Assembly: GCF_036127095.1 (NCBI RefSeq)
Contig: NZ_CP108006.1
Location: 4,827,501 to 4,891,500, forward strand
Length of the DNA: 64,000 nt
Origin: Streptomyces sp. NBC_00335
GTDB taxonomy: Bacteria; Actinomycetota; Actinomycetes; Streptomycetales; Streptomycetaceae
Direction of reading: 5' to 3'
Shown here: piece by piece, positions 58,075 through 64,000 of the stretch
Numbering within the stretch: the first letter of the stretch is position 1
How the letters are laid out: the number at the start of each line of letters is the position of its first letter
Made by a program: the position numbers and the translations under genes
The notes under the pieces: generated by a model
Told to the model about the DNA's origin: nothing
The model's database searches: none
What the model saw: only the letters and a program-made list of their open reading frames with translations

Positions 58075-58935
58075 TCAGAGGTACTGGGCGAACCCGTCCA
58101 GGATCCGCAGGATCTCCTCCTCGCCCTCCGAAGGGAGCTGGAGGACGACCTCCTCGATGCCCAGGTCGGCGTAGTGGGACATCTTGCCGGGGGTGGGCTG
58201 GACGGCGTACGGGACCACCTGGAGGGACTTGGGGTCGCGGCCCGCGGCCTCCCAGACCTGGCGCAGCGCCGGGAGGGACTCCGTGAGGCCGCCGCCGCCG
58301 ATCGGGAGCCAGCCGTCGCTGTGGTCGGCGATGGCTGCGAAGAGCTTCGGGCCGGCCTGGCCGCCGATCAGGGTGCGCGGGCCGTACAGGGGGACGCCCG
58401 GGGCGAGTTCGCGCGGGGGCTGGACCGGCTTCGGGTGGGCCGAGCTGGCCTGGACGGAGGAGAACTGGCCCACGTACGCGGTGGGGTGCGGGGACCACAG
58501 GTTCCGCATCAGGGCCATGCGGTCGCGGACCAGTTCGCGGCGGGTCCGCCACTCGACTCCGTGGTCGGCGGCCTCCTCGACGTTCCAGCCGTAGCCGATG
58601 CCGAGGGTGACGCGGCCGCCGGACAGGTGGTCCAGCGTGGCGACCTGCTTCGCGAGGTCGATGGGGTCGTGCTGGGCGACGAGGGTGATGCCGGTGCCGA
58701 GGTGGAGCCGCTCGGTGACGGCGGAGGCCTGGCCGAGGGCGACGAAGGGGTCCAGGGTGCGGCCATACATCTCCGGGAGTTCGCCGCCCATGGGAGCGGG
58801 GGTGACGCGGCTGACCGGGATGTGGGTGTGTTCGGGGAGGTAGAGGCCCGAGAAGCCGCGTTCCTCCAGCGCGCGGGCGAGCGGGACGGGAGCGATGGTG
58901 CGGTCGGTCAGGAAGACGGTCGTGGCGATCCGCAT
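58075..58935 (-). CDS. LLM class F420-dependent oxidoreductase
   Basis: A 286-residue luciferase-like protein. ERGFSGLYLPEHTHIPVSR, LHLGTGITLVAQHDPIDLAKQVATLDHLSGGRVTLGIGYGWNVEE and DHSDGWLPIGGGGL are typical of F420-dependent members. GGAGG precedes ATG 58935 at 11 bases; GTG 58947 overlaps that site and is less likely. It is the third LLM protein in the window, but it is not under the CTGACG operator. Substrate unknown. Confidence 0.88.
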   Translation of the reverse strand: MRIATTVFLTDRTIAPVPLARALEERGFSGLYLPEHTHIPVSRVTPAPMGGELPEMYGRTLDPFVALGQASAVTERLHLGTGITLVAQHDPIDLAKQVATLDHLSGGRVTLGIGYGWNVEEAADHGVEWRTRRELVRDRMALMRNLWSPHPTAYVGQFSSVQASSAHPKPVQPPRELAPGVPLYGPRTLIGGQAGPKLFAAIADHSDGWLPIGGGGLTESLPALRQVWEAAGRDPKSLQVVPYAVQPTPGKMSHYADLGIEEVVLQLPSEGEEEILRILDGFAQYL

Positions 58936-59049
58936 GTGCGCTGACACCTCCGTGGTCTGGGGAGGGCCAAAGTACGGCTTCGCGCGTGCGGAGGGCAGGG
59001 GCGTGCGTCGGCCACGGCCGTGGCGGTGGTCACGGCGGTCCCCCCGGCG

Positions 59050-60318
59050 TCAGCCCCGCGGATACCGGCTCAGCCAGATGGCGGAGGCCGCCGTCGGCCC
59101 GTGGAGGGCGGGGCCCTGGGTCATCTCCAGGGCGAAGTCGTCGGCGAGTTCCAGGACCGTGGCGCGGCCTTCGAGGCCGGCGAGCCAGGCCGCCGGGAGG
59201 GCCGTTTCGCCGTGCTGGGCGCCGAGCAGGGAGCCGCACAGGGCGCCGGTGGCCGCGGAGTCGCCCCCGTGGTTGACCGCGAGGCGCAGGCCGTGTGCCA
59301 CGTTCTCGGCGACGAGGGCGCAGTACACGGCGATGGCGAGGACCTCCTCGGCCTGGCGGCCGTGGCCGGGGGACAGGGCCTCGACCGTCTGCGGCGACGG
59401 GACGCCCGTGGTGACGGCGCCGAGCGCGCGCTGCAGGGCGTCCGTGACGGGCTGGTGGCCGGGGCGGACGCCGAGCAGGCCCAGCGCGCGCTGGACGGCC
59501 GAGTCGAGGGATTCGCCGCGGGTCAGGCCGTGGACGATGACGGCGTGGGCTCCGGCCGAGAGGTACGCGGTGGGGTGTCCGTGGCTCTGCGCGGCGCATT
59601 CGACGGCGAGCTGGAGGACCAGGGCCGGCTCCCAGCCGACCAGCAGCCCGAAGGGGGCGGAACGGGTGGCGGCCGCCGGGTCCAGGGCGGTCGGGTTCTT
59701 CGGCTGGGCGAGCGTGCCGAGGACTCCGTCGGCGAAGCCGGTCAGGCAGGAGCGGTCGGGGGAGCGGCGGGCGTAGAGCCACTCCTCCTGTGCGAGCCAG
59801 CCGTTGTCCTCGCGGCGCTCGTCGGGGCCCCAGTCGTGCTGGGTGAGGGCCCAGCGCAGGTACGCGCGGTGTACGTCGGTCGGCGGGTGCCAGGCGCCGG
59901 TGTCCCGGCGCACGTGGGCCCGTATCAGGCCGTCCACGGTGAACAGGCCGAGCTGGGTGGCGGCGGTCACCGTGGCGCGGGGGGCCGGCTCGGTGAGGCC
60001 CGCCGGGCCGTGGGCCGTGAGCAGTTCGGGGAGGGAGAGGGCGACGGCGGGTGCGCCGAGGGCGTCGCCGATGGCCGAGCCGAGGAGGGTTCCTCTGACG
60101 CGGCTGCGGAAGTCCTGCTGCTCGGTGCGGCCCCAGAGGCCGGTGGTGACGGCGGCGCGGCCGCCGATGGTGGCTCCGGCGGCGGGGCCCGTGGCGGGGC
60201 CGAGGCTGGTTCCGGAGGCTCCCGGGGCTCCGCCGGTGGGCGGGGGCGCTGCCGGGAGGGGCTGGGCCGCCCCGGGCCTGCTCTGATGCTCCCCGGACGT
60301 TTCCGTCGCCGTGTCCAT
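59050..60318 (-). CDS. ADP-ribosylglycohydrolase-family protein with degraded metal sites
   Basis: A 422-residue protein with a Pro/Ala/Gly N-terminal 60-residue tail and an ARH-like all-helical fold. GSAIGDALGAP (80-90) and TQLGLFTVDGLIRA are conserved. The family's metal motif S/T-D-D-T reads TAAT here (118-121), and the second motif GDSDSTG reads GDSAATG (352-358). All Mg-binding Asp residues except D353 are Ala. Without them hydrolysis of ADP-ribose is unlikely; the protein probably binds ADP-ribosyl groups or is a regulator. ATG 60318 has GGGGGGA upstream. Confidence 0.8.
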   Translation of the reverse strand: MDTATETSGEHQSRPGAAQPLPAAPPPTGGAPGASGTSLGPATGPAAGATIGGRAAVTTGLWGRTEQQDFRSRVRGTLLGSAIGDALGAPAVALSLPELLTAHGPAGLTEPAPRATVTAATQLGLFTVDGLIRAHVRRDTGAWHPPTDVHRAYLRWALTQHDWGPDERREDNGWLAQEEWLYARRSPDRSCLTGFADGVLGTLAQPKNPTALDPAAATRSAPFGLLVGWEPALVLQLAVECAAQSHGHPTAYLSAGAHAVIVHGLTRGESLDSAVQRALGLLGVRPGHQPVTDALQRALGAVTTGVPSPQTVEALSPGHGRQAEEVLAIAVYCALVAENVAHGLRLAVNHGGDSAATGALCGSLLGAQHGETALPAAWLAGLEGRATVLELADDFALEMTQGPALHGPTAASAIWLSRYPRG

Positions 60319-60570
60319 GTCGATCCCCCCGGACTGCACGCGCGTGCTCTGGCGGGCACTGTAGTGGACAGCCTCGATCGAGTCCGGAAGTGGTCGGTCA
60401 CACGGGCGATATGCGATCGCGGAACGGCTGGTTTCCGCCGGTCCTCCGGTCCGGGGCAGGGGGCGGGCGGGGGCTGGGGTGCGCGTGCCCCGCATGCCTC
60501 CGCGCGCGGCCGGAAGCCCGCGGGCGCGGTACTTCGGCACCCACGGGCGGGTTCTAGCCGGGCGGGGTGC

Positions 60571-60948
60571 TCAGCAGACCGTCACCCACAGGGAGCTGAT
60601 GTTGTCGTTCCGGTTGTACTGGGAGGTGTTGCCCTTCCAGTTGCCCACCGGCCACGTGGAGCCCTGCTTGTTGGTGTCCAGGTACGTACAGACCGTTTTG
60701 CCGGTCCTGTTCCATACCGAGGAGACCTTGTCGTTCAGGCGGTAGTCGCCCAGGTTGTTGGTGCCGCTGCGGAAGTACGCCGCTCCGCCGTATCCGTTGT
60801 CGTGCTCGTAGACGCAGAACTCGCCGACCTCGCAGTTCCGCCAGGGCGTCTCGGCGGCGGGTGCCGCCGCCGCCGGTGCGGTGAGTGCTGCGGACACGGC
60901 CAGGCCCGCCGCAGCGGTGAAGGTGAGGAGGGAGCGTCGCGTTGACAT
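60571..60948 (-). CDS. Secreted peptidase-inhibitor-I36-like protein
   Basis: A 125-residue secreted protein. Residues 1-32 form a signal peptide; the mature domain has three Cys-containing strands (NCEVGEFCVYEHDNGYGGAAYF, GKTVCTYLDTNKQGSTW, NISSLWVTVC) and Gly/Asn-rich beta-gamma-crystallin-like loops typical of the I36 group of metallopeptidase inhibitors. ATG 60948 has an AAAGGCGGA site upstream. Target enzyme unknown. Confidence 0.85.
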   Translation of the reverse strand: MSTRRSLLTFTAAAGLAVSAALTAPAAAAPAAETPWRNCEVGEFCVYEHDNGYGGAAYFRSGTNNLGDYRLNDKVSSVWNRTGKTVCTYLDTNKQGSTWPVGNWKGNTSQYNRNDNISSLWVTVC

Positions 60949-61247
60949 CACAAGATCCGCCTTTGGTCGGGAACATGTGGATTCCTTCCCTCCACTAGAG
61001 CAGCTGGAGGCCGGGGGCCGCCCACGAGAACAAGCCGTTCTTACGGCCCATAACGGGGCATCTCCTGCTCAGGCGTGCAGATGTGACGTTTCTTCCCGGA
61101 TCTCATAGGCGTGAAGTCGGCGGGTACAGGACCTCGTTCCCTCGCCGATCAGGTGGATGGCACGTTTTGACAGTGGACTTACACCCGGTCGATTTCGGCC
61201 ATGCAGAGTTCACGTTGCGTTATTCGGAGGCCAAGAGTCTCGGGGGC

Positions 61248-62330
61248 ATGAAGAAGGCACTGCTCGCCGCGACCGTCGTCGCCTCCACGTTCACCGTCGC
61301 CATCGTCGCGGCCCCCGTCGCCTCCGCCTCCGGATGGGACCTCCCCTGGGGCGGCCGGCACCACGGCAACTCCTCCATTCCCTTCACCGAGGCCACCGTC
61401 ACCGCCGGTGCCGACGGCGCGTACACGCTGAAGTGGAACGCCAAGGGCACCAAGCGCGTGGAGATCAAGGCGAACGGCAAGGTCGTCGCCAAGGGCGGCG
61501 CCCAGGGCGAGGCGGTGGTCAGCGGGCTGCCCGCCGCCGACCGGCAGTGGTTCGACTTCGAGCCCGAGCGCGGCGAGGGCCTGCGCCTGGCCGACCGGCT
61601 GATCAAGCTGGACGGCACCACCAACTTCCGTGACGCGGGCGGCTACCGCACCACGAACGGCCAGTGGGTCAAGATGGGCGAGATCTACCGCTCCGACGCC
61701 CTCAACAAGCTCACCGACAACGACCTCGCCAAGCTCCAGCGCCTGCGCGTCAAGACGATCTTCGACCTCCGCATGGAGAGCGAGCGCACCAAGGACGTGG
61801 ACAAGGTCCCGGCCGGCGCGCACCACATCGTCGCCGATGTCTTCGCGGGCTCCGGCTCCTTCGAGACCATGCCCAAGACCCCCGACGAGGCCGTCAAGGC
61901 CATGGTCGACGCCGAGAAGGCCATGGTCAGCGGCGAGGGCGGCAAGAAGGCCTACACGCAGGTCTTCGAGGGCATCGAGCGCGACCGCAACCGCTCCGTC
62001 CTGTTCCACTGCACCGCGGGCAAGGACCGTACGGGCTGGGCGAACGCCTCCCTGCTGACCGCCCTCGGCGTGCCGAGCGAGACCGTGATGGCCGACTACC
62101 TGGCCAGCAACGACTACCGCAAGGCCGCCAACGACGCGATCCTCTCGCACCTGCCGGCCTCGCACGCCGCCGTCTACAAGCCGCTGCTCGACGTCCGCCC
62201 GGAGTACCTGAACGCCGGGTACGACGAGGTCACCGCCAAGTACGGCACCTTCGACACCTACCTCAAGACCGGCCTCGGCATCGACGGCCACGAGCTGAAG
62301 CAGCTGAAGAAGGACCTCCTGGTCGGCTGA
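61248..62330 (+). CDS. Secreted tyrosine-protein phosphatase
   Basis: A 360-residue exported protein. Residues 1-28 are a signal peptide. The phosphatase domain (110-355) carries the signature HCTAGKDRTG with C255 and R261, and a NFRDAGGYRT motif (126-134) typical of the MptpB/DSP-like family. The extra region 30-110 has a fibronectin-type or beta-sandwich composition. It may dephosphorylate proteins or phosphoinositides outside the cell. ATG 61248 has GGGGG just upstream. It is monocistronic. Confidence 0.88.
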   Translation: MKKALLAATVVASTFTVAIVAAPVASASGWDLPWGGRHHGNSSIPFTEATVTAGADGAYTLKWNAKGTKRVEIKANGKVVAKGGAQGEAVVSGLPAADRQWFDFEPERGEGLRLADRLIKLDGTTNFRDAGGYRTTNGQWVKMGEIYRSDALNKLTDNDLAKLQRLRVKTIFDLRMESERTKDVDKVPAGAHHIVADVFAGSGSFETMPKTPDEAVKAMVDAEKAMVSGEGGKKAYTQVFEGIERDRNRSVLFHCTAGKDRTGWANASLLTALGVPSETVMADYLASNDYRKAANDAILSHLPASHAAVYKPLLDVRPEYLNAGYDEVTAKYGTFDTYLKTGLGIDGHELKQLKKDLLVG

Positions 62331-62346
62331 ACGCATCCGACCCCGA

Positions 62347-62389
62347 CGTGCGGGCCCTGCCGGGCCGTCCCACCGGCCGGGCCCGCACG
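62347..62389. terminator. Hairpin between the phosphatase and fbiC genes
   Basis: Perfect 11-bp arms (62347-62357, 62379-62389) with a 21-base interior that itself is GC-complementary. Lies between convergent genes and can serve both. Confidence 0.65.
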
Positions 62390-62406
62390 GGTGTGTGGGG
62401 TCCGCG

Positions 62407-64000
62407 TCAGTCCAGGACCGGCAGCAGTTCCGGCAGGTGGCCGTCCGAGGCGCGGGCCGCGGCCTGGCGTTCCTCCGGGACCTCGCCGTAGAGGGTCGTA
62501 CGGGCCTTCGCGGGCCGGCCGGCCGCCTCGGCGACGGCGATCAGGTCCTGCACGGACTTGTACGAGCCGTAACTCGATCCCGCCATGCGGGAGATGGTCT
62601 CCTCCATCAGGGTCCCGCCCAGGTCGTTGGCGCCCGAGCGGAGCATCTGCGCCGCGCCCTCCGAGCCCAGCTTCACCCAGCTGGTCTGGATGTTGGTGAT
62701 GTGGGGGTGGAGCAGGATGCGGGCCATCGCCGTCACCGCGCGGTTGTCGCGCACCGTCGGGCCGGGGCGGGCGATGCCCGCCAGGTAGACGGGGGCGTTG
62801 GTGTGGATGAAGGGCAGCGTCACGAACTCCGTGAAGCCCTCCACACCCTTCGCCCGCGCGTCCTGCTGCATGCGGGCCAGCGTGCGGAAGTGGCCCAGCC
62901 AGTGCCGGGGCTGGTCCACGTGGCCGTACATCATGGTGGAGGAGGAGCGGATGCCGAGCTCGTGCGCGGTGGAGACCACGTCGATCCAGTCCGCCGTCGG
63001 CAGCTTGCCCTTGGTGAGGACCCAGCGGACCTCGTCGTCCAGGATCTCCGCCGCGGTACCGGGGATGGAGTCGAGGCCGGCCTCCTTGGCCGCCGTCAGC
63101 CAGTCCCGTACCGACATCCCCGTGCGCGTCGCCCCGTTGACGACCTCCATCGGGGAGAAGGCGTGCACGTGCATGCCCGGCACGCGCTCCTTCACCGCCC
63201 GCGCGATGTCGAAGTAGGCCGTCCCCGGCAGGTCCGGGTGGATGCCGCCCTGCATGCACACCTCGACCGCGCCCACGTCCCAGGCCTGGGCGGCCCGGTC
63301 GGCGACCTGGTCGAGGGAGAGGGTGTACGCGTCCGCGTCGGTGCGGCGCTGCGCGAAGGCGCAGAACCGGCAGCCGGTGTAACAGACGTTGGTGAAGTTG
63401 ATGTTGCGGGTCACGATGTACGTGACGTCCTCGCCCACCACCGACTTGCGCAGGTCGTCCGCGATCCGGCACAGCGCGTCCAGCGCCGGGCCGTCCGCGT
63501 GGAGCAGGGCGAGCGCCTGCTCGTCGGTGAGCTTCGTCGGATCGTCGGCGGCCTGCGCGAGCGCCCCCCGCACGTCGGTGTCGATGCGCTCGGGGACCAT
63601 CCCGGGGGCCGCGGCCTCGCGCAGGGCCTCCCAGTCGCCGTAGACCTCGTCGAAGTCGTCGCGGCGGTCGCCGGTACGGCCCTGCGTGTCGATGGTGGTG
63701 TGCAGGTCGGTGCGGCCGTAGGCGGTGAAGGCCTCGTCCGGCTCCTGCCACGGCCGGCCCTCGACGGTCGCCGACTCGTCCGCGAGCCCGCTGTCCGCGT
63801 CGGCCAGGGCGCGTACGTGGGGCAGCAGGCGGGGGTCCAGCCAGGGCTCGCCGCGCTGGAGGAACTCCGGGTAGATGGTGAGGCGTTCGCGGAGCGCGAA
63901 GCCGGCGGCCGCGGTGCGCTCGGCGAGCTCCTCGATGTGCGGCCAGGGGCGCTCGGGGTTCACGTGGTCGGGGGTGAGCGGGGAGACCCCGCCCCAGTCG
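62407..64000 (-). CDS. fbiC: FO synthase, CofH/CofG-type (FbiC), N-terminus off window
   Basis: The frame enters at the right edge (codons [12 protein letters not shown]) and ends at 62407, giving the C-terminal 531 residues of FbiC. The visible part includes the end of the CofG half and the full CofH half with radical-SAM cysteines [12 protein letters not shown] synthase joins 5-amino-6-ribitylamino-uracil and tyrosine to make the F420 chromophore. The many LLM and Ddn-like proteins in the window may use this cofactor. The start is not visible. Confidence 0.95.
   Translation of the reverse strand, partial: DWGGVSPLTPDHVNPERPWPHIEELAERTAAAGFALRERLTIYPEFLQRGEPWLDPRLLPHVRALADADSGLADESATVEGRPWQEPDEAFTAYGRTDLHTTIDTQGRTGDRRDDFDEVYGDWEALREAAAPGMVPERIDTDVRGALAQAADDPTKLTDEQALALLHADGPALDALCRIADDLRKSVVGEDVTYIVTRNINFTNVCYTGCRFCAFAQRRTDADAYTLSLDQVADRAAQAWDVGAVEVCMQGGIHPDLPGTAYFDIARAVKERVPGMHVHAFSPMEVVNGATRTGMSVRDWLTAAKEAGLDSIPGTAAEILDDEVRWVLTKGKLPTADWIDVVSTAHELGIRSSSTMMYGHVDQPRHWLGHFRTLARMQQDARAKGVEGFTEFVTLPFIHTNAPVYLAGIARPGPTVRDNRAVTAMARILLHPHITNIQTSWVKLGSEGAAQMLRSGANDLGGTLMEETISRMAGSSYGSYKSVQDLIAVAEAAGRPAKARTTLYGEVPEERQAAARASDGHLPELLPVLD

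Overview
The window is high-GC actinobacterial chromosome, almost certainly Streptomyces. Codon third positions are nearly all G/C, GTG starts and 4-nt ATGA/GTGA overlaps are common, and it carries an AfsR/AfsS pair, an FbiC-type F420 gene and many secreted proteins. No phage, conjugative element, rRNA, tRNA, CRISPR or biosynthetic gene cluster is evident; it reads as ordinary chromosome with a high density of small regulatory and accessory modules.

Layout. 1-7.6 kb: a partial helix-turn-helix gene, GNAT, a regulator-NUDIX pair whose start is broken by an amber codon, DoxX, an AhpD-like carboxymuconolactone decarboxylase divergent from its ECF41-type sigma factor, a methyltransferase and an IclR regulator. 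7.6-11.1 kb: afsS and afsR. 11.3-20.4 kb: an amidohydrolase behind a perfect CTGACG-N3-CGTCAG operator, a lipoprotein, decayed transposase DNA, a VapBC pair, a serine protease with a coupled DUF6086-like gene, NUDIX, and a P450/enoyl-CoA hydratase pair. 20.5-29.8 kb: the first copy of a ~500-bp non-coding repeat, GNAT, a LuxR-type regulator divergent from a secreted peptide with three VIGWD motifs, two cell-wall hydrolases sharing an identical duplicated beta-propeller lectin domain, and an XRE/ImmA/membrane-protein operon. 29.9-37.2 kb: a MacAB-like efflux operon divergent from its two-component system, an L,D-transpeptidase and a transmembrane terpene-cyclase-like protein. 37.3-38.2 kb: a toxin-antitoxin pair plus an orphan antitoxin. 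38.3-46.8 kb: a catabolic cluster (two LLM flavin oxidoreductases, SDR, D-aminoacylase-like amidohydrolase, aldehyde dehydrogenase, amino-acid permease) with three more copies of the CTGACG-N3-CGTCAG operator. 46.9-58 kb: small stress and redox genes, a GNAT whose 5' end is a minisatellite, a second SnoaL-domain sigma factor, LysE exporter, repeat copies 2 and 3, two more GNATs, and a large secreted protein. 58-64 kb: an F420-type LLM enzyme, a degenerate ADP-ribosylglycohydrolase, a secreted I36-type inhibitor, a secreted tyrosine phosphatase and the 3' part of fbiC.

How the parts connect. The amidohydrolase at 11.3 kb and the cluster at 38-45 kb probably form one regulon through the shared operator; the repressor, most likely TetR-type, is not in the window. 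F420 is a recurring theme: fbiC, LLM-type proteins and a Ddn-like reductase. The most unusual structural signal is the ~500-bp repeat with a 27-bp hairpin carrying two inner stems, present three times with some compensated stem changes. Copies 1 and 3 are inverted and could recombine about 35 kb of sequence.

All calls come from reading the sequence; no database search was possible.
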